Source: Gordionus sp. m RMFG-2023
Lineage: Eukaryota; Nematomorpha; Gordioida; Chordodea; Parachordodidae
Assembly: GCF_954871325.1 (NCBI RefSeq)
Contig: NC_088776.1
Coordinates: forward strand, 34,210,508 to 34,274,507
Reading direction: 5' to 3'
DNA length: 64,000 nt
Below the pieces are notes generated by a model, which made no database searches, was not told the origin of the DNA, and saw only the letters and a program-made list of their open reading frames with translations. Shown here piece by piece: positions 50,211 to 61,830 of this stretch. Numbering within the stretch: the first letter of the stretch is position 1; each line of letters opens with the position of its first letter. The position numbers were made by a program, and so were the translations under genes.

Positions 50211-52988
50211 CAGGGATGCGAACCCGACAAAATTTTTGCCTGGGTTCGGTTTAGGGAAATATTTTGAACCCGGGTTTGGTTTTAGGTTCAGCTTTGGTTT
50301 AAGAATTTTTGAATTGATAAAAAGAAAAATTTTATATTTAAAAATTGGTATAAAAAATTAATTATTTATTTTATTTATAGGCAAAATATAGTTAAAATTA
50401 CAAAGCATCATGTATCAATTTAAAAAATTTTTATTTAGACGTATTAGCATAATATCTTCCAAGAGTTGTTCACTCATCCTCGATCTATGTGGTGAAAGAA
50501 TGAATTTCAAATGTGAAAAGTTCTTTCAACGCTAACCTATATTAAATTTATTTATGTGAAAATATGATGATAAATTAACATGAGTTGCAGGTAGTGTTGT
50601 TAAATGGCTCGTTTTGAGCCGATTTTTAAAAACGGCTAACTTAATATTTTAGCCAGAAAAGTATTGCCTAAGCCTCGAGATTTTGATAATATATGTCTAG
50701 ACCTTTGTTGCTTTTATGAGCAAAATCTTCAGGCTTGCTTAATATTTTTCTGGATTAAATATCCGTTTTTAAAAATCGGCTCAAAACGAGCCGGGAAATA
50801 TATAAATCAGGGTGCTCCAGCTTAGCAGACAGCAAACTCCCAAAAATGCAAAATATTTTATTATCTAATCTTTTAAAATCCCTAAATCTTGTAATTATAG
50901 TTCCAATACTTTTCTCTGCAATCGTTGGCCCTCTTTTAGGTATTTTCTTCTGTCTTTCTTTAAGTTGTATCAATTTCACTACATCATCTTATTGTTCAAT
51001 AACTTCATCGAAAATAATATTATCAGATAAAATCGGCGTTGTTATGCTTTTAATCTCACTCTATAAATCGACAAAATGCCTTTTTACACAAATCTTATCA
51101 TCATCACTAAGTAATATCTGTAATATTTAAGGATTTATACTGTTTATATTTAAATAAATGGCAATTCCATAAGTTAACAATTTTAATATAAATCCAAAAT
51201 CATTAATTTACTAAGCTTTTAATTAATCTTGTATCTTAGGTCCAGGTATATAGCAGCTAAGAGAATTTAATTCTTTATAAACCGTTCTTCTCTATTCTTA
51301 AGATAAGAATATAGTAATTGAGAAAAATGGTTTGAATTTTTTTTTTAGTTCAATGCAGCATCTTAACCATACTGCATAAAAATCTGTCAGTGTTAACTGT
51401 TCAGATTGGAATCGTTTGATTGCGATTTTTAGTGGTTTTAAAATTTAAACAATCGTTATTATCTCTTTCCAATCTTCAGTCAATAAATAATCAGATTGCT
51501 CTGAAAAATAATCTTCGATATTGAGTTTGAGTAAAATCAGCGTTTCTAACATATCATGGGTTGAATGCCATCGGTTGCAATCTAATACAGGTTTAGGAAG
51601 TTTCATATTTTTCAATAACTTTTGATAAATGGGATGTCTTAATTTTAAATTTAAGCTCCTAATTTTGCAAGAGTATCCACAATGGGAGATATTTTTATTG
51701 CATCTTGAAGGAAGTACAAGCTGAAGTGTATGAGCTGCACAATGTACATAAATCGGATAGGATAGAAAAGTAGATAAAAGAGTATTCTGTATATCATCAT
51801 ATCATATTTATATACATTCACATCCATATTTTCATCATCTGCTGATTCACTCCTTATATCAAAATATTTCAGGCTGCAAGAGCTTTTTAGCTTTGATAAA
51901 ATTTGCACCATTGTCAGAAGTAATTGTGTATATTTGTTCAATAATAATTTTAAATCTTTATAAAGTTTTAAGTATATTCTCTTTTATATATTCTCCTGTA
52001 CTTCTTTCTTTCAGCTCTACAAATTCTCAAAATTATAATGGACTTAGATATAAATTGAATATTTACACCAAGAATTGACCTATATAGTCGTTGAACTGCA
52101 TCAGCTTTTAAACTTACTAGTTTTCCTTCTACCTATCTTGATATTTTGTCTCTAATGGTTTGGTCTGTTCTATTAATAGTTGCAAATAACACTTCCTGAC
52201 ATTTTGTTTTTTCATTCAAATAATTTAGATATTCATTTTTTGTGATTTCTTTCCAGATGTCTTTCTAAATTTGAAAAATATTACCAGACATTTTTAATTT
52301 GCAAACTGATTTATTTTCTATTGTATCTAGAGTAAAATGCTTCAAATATGATTTTATCTTTGATCTTAAATCTATATAATAAAATGATGAATTGAGGAAC
52401 ATGTATTAAACTTTCAGATAAATGAGTTAAAGATAATAAATTTTTTAAATAGCAATGATTTCATAGAATTAAAAAACAGATATATAAATTTAATTTTATT
52501 TATAATATGCACTTTATTAATATATGGTAAAAATTAATCTGAACAAAAAATAAATGATTAGCATATATAAATTATAAAATGATTTTAATAAGTTTTCAAA
52601 AACTGTCCTACGTCTTTGTTTAACAATTTTTAAGTTAGATTTTGAGAATTCTTTAAATTAACAATATCCAATATAATAATTTTTACTTTGACTTGTTCAC
52701 TTTCATTTTCCTCTAATTAATAATTTTTGAGAATAAGTTAAAAATTAAAAATAAATGGCGTAAATGAATTTAATTATTTAAATTTAAAATATATTAACAC
52801 TCCATTTAATTAGAAATTTGAAAATATTATAAAATCTCAATTAAATTATTCAATACACTAAACCCGGTTGAACCCTGGTTCAGAAAAATTCCCGGGTTTG
52901 GTTCGTGTTTTGGAATTTTATAAAAAAGGGTTTAGGTCCGGTTCGGGTTCAGATTTTTTCAAAAATCCGGGTTTGGTTCGAATCCAAG
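50211..52988 (-). mobile_element. hAT transposon, perfect 8-bp target duplication
   Basis: The duplication GTTTTCTC lies at 50203-50210 and 52989-52996. The ends are CAGGGATGCGAACCCG and, reverse complemented, CTTGGATTCGAAC, followed by GGTTCGGGTTC-type subterminal repeats. The - strand carries a decayed transposase. Recognisable hAT pieces include TITSDNGANFIKA (about 51890-51940), HCAAHTLQLVL (about 51730), PVLDCNRWHSTHDMLETLIL (about 51540-51610) and the following AIKRFQSEQLTLTDFYAVWL region (about 51350-51440). Several stops and frame changes make it inactive. The 5' (N-terminal) part towards 52500 is poorly preserved. A 200-bp MITE is inserted near its left end. Confidence 0.9.
50592..50793. 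mobile_element. MITE inserted in the hAT, right end worn
   Basis: It starts TAGTGTTGTTAAATGGCTCG and contains the paired GAGCCGATTTTTAAAAACGG / AAAAATCGGCTCAAAACGAG blocks of the family seen at 45013 and 47575. The AACACTA right end is missing. Being inside the hAT at 50211, it is younger than that hAT. Confidence 0.8.
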
Positions 52989-52996
52989 GTTTTCTC

Positions 52997-53383
52997 ACAT
53001 TTAACGCTAAAAATATCTGTTCCCATGACAATGATTAAATCGGGTGTTAATAGTACTTTAAATAAAATAATAAGCTTTATGGAATATAAATGTATACATA
53101 TAAATATAATGTTTTTTTTATGTTGTCTCTTCTATATCTTAATCTAAATTAAGAGATGGAGTGAGTAACTCTTCCAAAATATTTTTAAATAATAATTAAA
53201 CTTTATAGATAACATATACCAAAAAAGATTGATTTCGACCGTAATTCGTACAAAAAAATATTCACGAGGCTGTTCAAAAAATTCGTATTAAGATTATAAA
53301 AGGGCCGGACTGATATCTAATCTAAATTCCGCCAATCTTTCGCTAATCGTAGCAATGATTAATAATAAATATTTAGTATAATA
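52997..53383. other. Intronic DNA between hAT and Helitron
   Basis: AT-rich sequence, no feature recognised. Confidence 0.4.
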
Positions 53384-55018
53384 CTAGCTGATAACCCGTC
53401 AAGAATGACGGGGTTTACGGTACTAAATATATAGTCATTAATATATTTTATAAAAATAATTAAAATTAGATTTGTGGATCATACCTCTTAAGATATGCTT
53501 AATTTCTGATTCATCTATCATCGAATAAGGGAGAAAGGCATGATGTCCCGTCTTTACAATATATTGTTGACTCTCAGCATTAAGAAGGGGGTTAAAGAGA
53601 TTTTGTTTAACCGCCAAACGGGAAATTTGAAATTGTAGCAGATATTTTTAAACGTCAAAAATTTTCAAACCCTTCAGCAATCATATTAGGCTCCCAACCA
53701 GAATCTCCATGAGGAAATAAATAGGGTATACCATTAGGTCTAAATGAAAACTTAACACGTTAAGGATTATTAAAAAATAATCCTGTAGATATTATACTTA
53801 CGTCATCAAAGGTAAATTATACTGCCGACGGTCGCTAGAACGATCTCCGCGAAATCTCATATTAATCATTAGCAGTAATACATTTGAATGTTTTGCAAGG
53901 AATAACTCAGCTTTCTCAACTTCACCTAAGTTGAAACTAAAAGTATATGGATCAACATCAACACATCTAAATGTCTCGTGATATTTATATCACTATCAGA
54001 ATTGGCAGGGTGCTATAGACGTTCTGCAATGGCCTGAGATTATTTAGTATATACTGAGCAAATTTATGTAGAATATCAGTATTGGGATATAGATGAGATG
54101 TGCGATGATAAATTTGCCCATGAACTTTAAAATAGTAAGGCCCATTACCTGGTAACTCTGAAATCTGTGCTTCCAGAGATGCAAAGGTAATAGAACTATT
54201 GTAAGAACAAATATGAGTATGACGCATAAATTTTTGTGCAAGGGATTTAAAGAATTAAATAAAAGATTTTTTAAATAATCAGGATATTGAATAAGTTTTA
54301 CTTTACCCTTATGACAACAATGGGTGTATTTACCATCTGAAGGTCTTTCGGCTAAAAAATTAAAAGATTGACGAAATTGGCATATTAAATTCATAGGAAG
54401 AGAGTTATATTGCTCCACTAATGGATTAATTTTAGGGGAAATGCTAGATAAGATCTTTTGAATTTTTTTCCTAAATCTTCTAGAGCGAGCACGAATCATA
54501 TCAGATTTATCTTATTATAATATAGTGTTATAGAATGGCTATTAAATGCCTTTTTATTTAAATAACCAAAAACATATAACTGTATATTTATAAAGCAGGG
54601 GGTCTAAAAGGGGTAAGTATTATACTGGTAATTAGTGTCCAAGAATTTATAAGTCATGAGCATTGATTTTTCTTTTTATCTTACTATTTAGATTTTTCAT
54701 TTTTATAAAATTTTAACTATATAGGTGAATAACAATAAAAAATACAAATTCTCTTATACCTAATAATCCTATCCTTTCAATAAACGACTTTATTTCCTAA
54801 ATTATTTTTCATTTATTTTAGTATAAGTCTATTTCAATTATATCCCACCAATAAAGGATCTATAATAATTAATTTTTCCTATTAAGCACCATCAAACCTA
54901 TCACTGACCCTTAATCAATACAAAAATTTTCATGAGTCTCGGTATATATTTTTCATTTTATCTGACTAGATTTTTATAATTTATACCCTAATTTTGCGTG
55001 ACATAATAATTTACTATG
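53384..55018 (-). mobile_element. Truncated Helitron, 3' end at left
   Basis: On the - strand the element ends at 53384 with CTAG followed by T. It is preceded by the hairpin CCCGTCA-AGAA-TGACGGG (53395-53412), as Helitrons require. The - strand over 53570-54499 has recognisable pieces of the Helitron-like N-terminal domain: SPKINPLVEQ, then CHKGKVKL, YNSSITFASLEAQISELPGN followed by GPYYFKVHGQIYHRTSHLYP, then RSSDRRQYNLP, NGIPYLFPHGDSGWEPN and NLFNPLLNAESQQYIV. They lie in different frames, so frameshifts have occurred. No Rep HUH catalytic site or helicase remains: the coding part jumps directly to the 3' end, so this is a deletion derivative. The 5' side runs into the hAT at 55019. Confidence 0.88.
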
Positions 55019-57108
55019 CAGTGGCGTAGAGAAGGAGGGGGGGGGGGAGGGGGGGTCTCCACCCCCCCTCTCCCATAACCTCCGAAAATTTTTTTTTTAA
55101 TTTTTTTCTTATTGCGAATAATTTTATTTAAAAAATGGTTTTAATTTATAAATAAAATTATATACGATATGAAAATGAAATATATTTAAAAAAACAAATA
55201 AGAATTTTTAATTTTAAATGTTAACATGGTTTAAAAATATGTATTAAAAATTATATGTAAAATATTAAATACAATAAAAATATATTGTAAATTTCTTCTC
55301 GCATAGTTAAATTAGATATTTATAAATTTAATAATAAAATATAATTTTTAAATAAAAGAAAAATAATTTAATTTGGTAAATGTAATGAGAAAGTAAAGGT
55401 GATCGCTAATATGTTTGGGATTAAAAATGTTAAACCTAGAGTAGTTTCTAGATAGTCCAATCGTTTAAATATTGATGAATCTACGATTGAAGATTTTTAT
55501 AAAATGAATATTTTTACTTCCCTTATTGATCCACTTTTATTTCAATTAAAGGAAAGATTTATTAGTCACAATTTTATTTTAAACAGCTTTTATTTTCTTT
55601 TGCCGGTTGAGTCTGAATACACTTGAAACGCGAGAGGATATTAAGAAAATCTCAAAGTTTTATTCTGATGAATTATCAGGATCGTATGATAACTAACTTT
55701 GTGATGTTGAATTTTGGTATAAAAATTTTAGAATAGAGTACTCTTTGAGACCAAAATATGCTTTGCAGGCCTTTTCCATGTATAATTGCACTTTAGATTT
55801 CCTGCCTAATATCAAAACATTGCTTTTAATTTTAGCTACCTTACCGATTAGCACCTGCACTAATGAAAGGTCTTTTTCAACTTTGAAAAGGTTAAAAACC
55901 TATTTAAGAAATACCGGTGAAAGCCGTTTTGGATTCGCAATATTAAATATTTATAAGGAGATTATTCCAGATAAAAATTTGATTCTAGATGAATTAGTCA
56001 AATCTCAGAGAAAAGTAGACCTCTCTTTATAAATTCAAATCATTGCTATATTATTATAACATAAAATTTTTATATTTAATAAGTAATTATAATGAATTCT
56101 TAGTCATAATATTTATATATTATACTATTTTTAATAAAAATATTGTATTTGCAATAAGAATTAGAGATCTGTATCGGGACTAATTTTTCAAGCCCGGCAT
56201 TGCCCGAAATTATTTTTAAAAAGTTTTGTCGGCCTAGCCCGAATTTATTTAAATATAGAAATTCATTTTTATAATTACTCACAACAAAAGATATATGTTA
56301 TATGGCGTCTAGATTTTATAAATGAAATCAAATATTTTTATTTTACATAAAAAATTTAACATACCCGGCCCGAATTTATTTTAAAAAATATTAGGCCCGA
56401 CCCAGCCCGAACCCGATTTTCCTACTTTTGAGGATCTCTAATAAGAATTATTTATGTTTTATTAATATACTCATTTGAATTAATTATATTATAATTATTA
56501 AATTAGATTTTTTTAAATACCGCACAAGAATTACTAATATTTTATTGTAATTTTATTTTTTTTAAATATAGTTATTACGGGTTTTTCCGAACAATGAAAT
56601 ACACCCCGTGATCCCTATCTCCACTTCTTCCCCCAAGGAAAACTTATAAATTTTTAATATAATCTGTATAAAATTTATACATTTTGTAATTTATTTTATT
56701 GTATAAATAATAAATAAAATCTATAATGAAATTCTCTGAAAAATTTTGTTATATGCAAAAATTTAGTTAAAATAATTATTTTTAACATATAATAAGATAT
56801 ATTGAGTGATCATAAAAAATGGGAGGTTTGGGGGGGGGGGCGATTTTATTCTTCTTTCTACACCGAATGGATTGAATTAATTTACAATTGACTAAACATT
56901 GATAAAATTTTCAGAATAATGCTTTCAGTCGCGTATTAATCATGTTACTAATATTTTTTTCATTTATGCTGGCTACTATAGTGTTTAGACACTAATAAAG
57001 CACAAAATATTAGCAAATTTTTAAAATGCGAAGCCCCCCCCCCAAAAAATTTTAAACCACCCCCCCCCCCCTCTCCCCCCTTATAGATCAATCCTGGCTA
57101 CGCCACTG
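55019..57108 (+). mobile_element. hAT transposon inserted in Helitron DNA
   Basis: A perfect 8-bp duplication TTACTATG flanks it (55011-55018 and 57109-57116). The ends are CAGTGGCGTAGAGAAGG and, reverse complemented, CAGTGGCGTAGCCAGGAT, followed by G-runs. A decayed transposase runs on the + strand over about 55380-56032. It contains NMFGIKNVKPRVVSR and then, in one continuous frame at 55745-56032, the C-terminal dimerisation region (LATLPISTCTNERSFSTLKR, LNIYKEI, KSQRKVDLSL). The N-terminal half is gone. A small MITE is nested at 56162. Confidence 0.93.
56162..56440. mobile_element. 279-bp GGCCCGG-type MITE, perfect duplication
   Basis: The target duplication ATAAGAAT is exact (56154-56161 and 56441-56448). 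The ends are TAGAGATCTGTATCGG and, reverse complemented, TAGAGATCCTCAAAAG, with CCCGGCCCG/CGGGCC motifs inside. This copy defines the ends of the family: TAGAGATC termini and 8-bp duplications, as in hAT elements. Confidence 0.93.
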
Positions 57109-57116
57109 TTACTATG

Positions 57117-58411
57117 TTATTTATATATTTTTTAAATCAGCTATATTATTTTATATAGATAAGCAATATACCTAGGAATCCAATATTTAAAAAAGATGTA
57201 ACATTATTTTCTATTTATTTTAGGATTAGTCAATTTCAATTAAATCTAACAGAGACAGAGAAAGTATCAAATTAAAAAATATAAAATTTACATCTATAAT
57301 TATATCCAAACAAAATGATTATTTTATTCATTTGTCTCCAACTATTCTCATTTCTAAAAAGGTTTTATATTTTGTTTAATGTTGGAATTGAATTAATTCC
57401 ACGTTTTATCTAAATAATTATTTCATATTTTTTATTGATTATCATTTTATTTTTAATCATAATTTAAATTTTATTATTTGATATATTACATTTTTATTTT
57501 CAAAGATAAATTACATTTTTTTTATCCCCTTCAACAAAAACAATTTTTCTTTATATATCTTTTTTTTTAAACAATAATAAAAAAAATAACTAATACAAAT
57601 TGATGTATAAAAAAAATGTTAATATAAAATTTTCACCGATTAAATTTAAATACAAATTGATATATAAAAAAATAAATCAATTGCCAAAATAAATAATAAA
57701 ATAACATCGATCAACATATAACATAATAAATTATTATGTCATAAAAAATTAGGGTATAAATTTACTTATAAAAATCTAAAGTCTGATAAAATGAAAAATA
57801 TATACCTGAGTCATGAAATTTTTTGAATTGGTTAAGGGTCAATGATAGGTGTGATAGTGCTTAATAGAACAAATTATCACATATCCTTTAATGGTTGAAT
57901 TTAAAATAAATGAATATTAAATTAAAAAGAATAAGGAAAATAAGGTTACCTCTTTTATTGAAAGGATAGGATTATTAGGTGAAAGAGAATTTGTATTTTT
58001 TATTGTTATTCATCTATGTTAAAATTTACCTATAAAAATTAAAAATTTTAATAGTCAGATAAAAGGAAGAATCCATACTTGTGACTCATTGATTCTTGAA
58101 CTTGGTTAAGAGTCAATAGTAGGTTAGGCAGTGCTAATTATATTTAGCCCATCATTAGTAATTTTAATTTATGTGCACAATAAAAAATATTTAAACTGAA
58201 TTTTTATTCATTTATTTTCAATTTATAATCTAAAAAATACTTCATAAACATATTTATTAAAAATAATGAAAAATTTTAAAATATCCCCTGATCTTAATAA
58301 ATATAAATTTCTGAATAAGATCTCATAAAATAGGAAATATCCTAATTTATCCATCATTGAATAAAGGAGAAAATTATGATTCCCCATCAATCTTGATGGG
58401 CTATCCGCTAG
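57117..58411 (+). mobile_element. Second Helitron copy, 3' end at right
   Basis: The + strand ends with CTAG at 58408-58411, followed by T. It is preceded by the hairpin CCCATCA-ATCT-TGATGGG (58383-58400). The segment 57740-58130 matches 54640-55005 in reverse complement, including GAAAGGATAGGATTATTAGG, so two copies of one family face each other head to head. No coding remnant. The 5' end is not defined; part of 57180-57260 repeats the same module once more. Confidence 0.75.
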
Positions 58412-58589
58412 TTTAATATATAATGATATAAAATGTTAAATTTATACATAAATTCAAGAATTGAAATAGTCTTTAAATAAATATCTTATTCCTCTTGAAT
58501 TGGTACTTGATGCATTTAGAGTTCTACTGATCCCTAAATTTTAAGGAATAGATATAATATTAGGTGTTTATTCAATTTTATCATAATCA

Positions 58590-58970
58590 ACAATATATTT
58601 TATAGGCATTTTCAACTGAGCACTTTATAGCTTTAGAATTAATGGCAAACTTATCAATGGTTATGCCAAATGTGCATTCAATCACTACTTAATTTATAAT
58701 GTTTTGCTTCTGGACTGGTATTTTTCATAGGATAAGGTTTCATAAGTTTTTTAAGGTGAAGGCTAGATCAGACAATGATATTATTTGATATAGGTTTTTC
58801 TAATTCTAAGCTAATTAAAAATTATTTATTAATATTAAAAATTAACTTTGATATAAAGTACTATTTCTGAAAGTGCCACCATCACTTTGTTTTCCAGATT
58901 TTGCAGGACTTATTATTTTTATGTGCTTACCATCTAATAAGCCAAGGCAGTTTAAAAATCCATGTTTCTC
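58590..58970 (-). mobile_element. PIF/Harbinger transposase, 3' part
   Basis: On the - strand, HGFLNCLGLLDGKHIKIISP is followed by AKSG, the GLLDGKH motif holding the first catalytic aspartate of the Harbinger DDE nuclease. Further down, FTLKNLMKPYPMKN, SPEAKHYKLS and ECTFGITIDKF with SVENAYKI match the conserved end of the family. Frames change between the pieces, so it is inactive. It is separated from its upstream part (61644-61830) by the hAT at 58971-61635. The 8-bp duplication of that hAT is at 58963-58970. Confidence 0.85.
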
Positions 58971-59950
58971 CAGGCGCGTACGCACCGGGGGGGGGGCAGG
59001 GACACAACCCCCCCCCCCCCCCCAAGCCAAAAAATGCAGATGCCGGATTATATTTTTCAGCAATATTATTCTTAATATTAATTTATATTTGTTAATATTT
59101 ATTCCTATCTCATATATATTTATTTACATTTATTTATCACATTCATCTACTAAGTTATTTTATTAATTAATTTCGATTTCAAGTTTTCCTTGGCGTATTT
59201 TACCTATTATTTTCAAATTTTAGTGGCGTATTATTTATCTAAATTTCTAGTCAAATAATAATTATTTCTGAAACTCCTTGTCCAACATGGAGAAAGAAAT
59301 TGCAAGCATGTCCAACGAGATCGAGTCTCCGCCATCAAGCAGTAACAGCTTTTATGGAGTTAGAAGAGCCGATTATTAATGCTATTACTGAAATATTACA
59401 ATGGCTATTTCCTCAGAAGCAAGAAAATTATTGGATTCAATACTTATTCTAAATTTTTTTTTCTCATTGGTATGTATTATTTAATTAAACAACTATTTTA
59501 TGTAATACTTTTCAAAAACATGACATTGACTTGATAGAAGATGAGAATAACGGAGAGCATTTTATTAGAACTCAAGGAAATTAGCGCTAATGTTGATGAA
59601 GAATTTTATATGTTATTGTTGAGTCAAAAGCAGAGCTATACGTGTTTAATATTTGTCCCCCTCGACTTGCAGCCATCGTCAAAACATGAATATAGGATCG
59701 GTAGAAGAATATTATAAAACAAATGTCCCCCCTCTTAGATACATTTATAACCCAAATAAATAAATGATTTTTAATTCATCATGCAGCACTTACAAATCCG
59801 CAGATATTACTTCCACAAAAGCCTTTCCAACTTTTTTCAGATGGTGATAGAAAAAAAAATAAATATTTGTTAGTTTATCATTAAGATATTAAAATATCTT
59901 ATGATGCCTTATTAGCTGAATAACTATGATTAAAGATTAACTATGGATAC

Positions 59951-60726
59951 TAGGGATGTACCGATATTTTTTATCGGATCGGGCCGATATTTCACCTATT
60001 ATAAAATATCGGTTATCGGCCAATATTTGCCGATCCGATCCGATATAAAATGGCGTCCTTAACAAAAATAAAATGTTATAAATTTTAAAAAAAAAGTTAT
60101 ATCTAAAATCATTTATTTTTATAAATAAAATGAAATGAAATCCATATTTTTTTAAATAATAATAATTAATTAATAAACATTCTGTCGTTTTGTTTTTTTT
60201 GTGCATTCTGTTTAGAAAAGTGTGCTATAATCTCTTCAGAATCTGTTTTTAGTGAAGCTGGTGATATTGACAGTTACCTTCGCCGCAGGCTGATTTCGGA
60301 TAAATTGGAAATTTTGATATTTCTAAAAAGAAATCTTCGATATATTAATGTTAAATATTATTTTAAATATTTATAAATTTCATAATATAATTGTTTATTA
60401 CTTATTACTTATTATGTATATAAATTAATGTTGTTACTTATTATATAAAAGTGATTTATAATAAAAATATTTTATATATTTTTAGGCAATAGAATTGAAT
60501 ATAAACTATAACTGATCATTATAATATATTTAAATGACATAAGTTATGGTATAATTAAATTAGAGATGTTATACTAATAATAAGTATATTACAAATTAAA
60601 ACCATTGGTATCTTTACAGAATACAAAATTAGATATGATATCGGATCGTTTATCGGCCGATATTAATTTAATATCTGGAATATCGGATCGGATCGGCCTC
60701 TAAAAAGTGATATCGGTACACCCCTA
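59951..60726 (+). mobile_element. 776-bp hAT derivative nested in hAT
   Basis: The ends are TAGGGATGTACCGATAT and, reverse complemented, TAGGGGTGTACCGATAT, with subterminal CCGATCCGATCCGATAT repeats. The flanking 8-mers ATGGATAC and GTTGATAT are worn copies of GGTTGATAC, the sequence at the uninterrupted position in the 6423 copy (about 7520). It retains a transposase C-terminus, SSESVFSEAGDIDSYLRRRL and EILIFLKRNL, at about 60222-60345. The rest of the transposase is deleted. Confidence 0.9.
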
Positions 60727-60894
60727 GTTGATATAGTCCCAAAAAATGCTATGGATGCTTTGCATTATTTCAAACACATTTTAGATTATGTTCCCAATGT
60801 ATCAAAATGGTTATATATATTAGCAACTCTTCCCATTAGTAAACTAATGAGATAACATTTTTTAAGAAGAATAACAGAGCCTTGCAGAGGTACT

Positions 60895-61183
60895 ATTTGC
60901 AGTGCACAGCCCAGATTTTTTTAAAAAAATTTTCTCGGCCCGGGTTTTTTTTAAAAAAATTTTCAGGCCCGGCCCGGCCATTTTAAGTCCGGCCCGAATT
61001 TTTTTAAAATAAATTATATTTATTTTTGATTTTTATAGCTAATAATGGCGATTTCAAATATTTGGTTTTAAAATATACAGCTCGCTCGGATATTTTTTTT
61101 GAAAAAATTTTCAGGCCCAGCCCAGGTGTTTTTTTTTAAAAAATGCCCGGGTATGTTTAAAAAAGACCGGCAAGTCTCTGAAA
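60895..61183. mobile_element. GGCCCGG-type MITE nested in hAT
   Basis: It is at the same transposase position as the MITE at 7696-8022, with the same flanking sequence (TTTGCAG at the left, GAAAAACATACC at the right). The CTTGCAG/CAAGTCTCTG ends are better kept here. Confidence 0.7.
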
Positions 61184-61643
61184 AACATACCTATGAAATA
61201 CAACTTCTGAAAGTATATTGAATGATTTGGATCTTTTGAATATTCATAAGCATTTAACGCCAAGCAAGGATAGATAATTGAAAAATTAGCTCAAAACATA
61301 AAAAATACAATTATTCCTAAGAAACAACATTTAAATTTTTTATACTTTATATATTTTAAAGGCTCAAAAAATTCAAATTTCACTTTTGGGTCATTTAAGT
61401 GATTCCTATCGTGGTTATATTCACTTTATATTTTATAATTCACATTTATTTTATAGTTTTTCAATGCCGGTTTATCTATATAATTTTTTGTAATTCACAT
61501 TAATTTAAAATTGTGTATTAGAAAAGTTATTAGTCCTAATAAATTTATGCTTAGTATTTTTAATTAACAATAATATTTCTTAAAAAATGTTATTATCCCC
61601 CCCCCCCCCAGACCAAACTCCTGCGTACGCGCCTGTTTTTCTC

Positions 61644-61830
61644 AAAATATTTTTGTGTAATTTGAAAATATATTAATATCTAAATTTATAATACCTTCTC
61701 CCAATGTTCTCTAGTTGGAACTGGCATATGAATATCTTTTAAAGTTTTCCATATAGCCTCACATACCTCTGGAATGATGGTAACAATGCATTTTGCTTAA
61801 TCTGCTTTTTAACTTAGTTTGTTTTTTCTT
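61644..61830 (-). mobile_element. PIF/Harbinger transposase, upstream part
   Basis: On the - strand, KCIVTIIPEVCEAIWKTLKD and IHMPVPTREHWEKV match the region just before the FPNCLG.IDGKH motif of Harbinger transposases. Together with 58590-58970 it shows one Harbinger element split by a hAT. Element ends and its 3-bp target duplication were not found. Confidence 0.8.

Larger units (their letters stand above)
58971..61635 (+). mobile_element. hAT transposon inserted in Harbinger
   Basis: The ends are CAGGCGCGTACGCACC and, reverse complemented, CAGGCGCGTACGCAGG, each followed by G or C runs. The flanking 8-mers are TGTTTCTC (58963-58970) and TTTTTCTC (61636-61643), 7 of 8 identical. The interior is homologous to 6423-8466 (for example 59290-59400 with 6890-6990), with a decayed + strand transposase. 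It carries two younger insertions, a hAT at 59951-60726 and a MITE at 60895-61183. Stops in every frame make it inactive. Confidence 0.9.

Noticed and set aside
58842-59063. One continuous 73-codon protein on the - strand
   Set aside because: It crosses the hAT terminus at 58971; only the part before that is Harbinger transposase.
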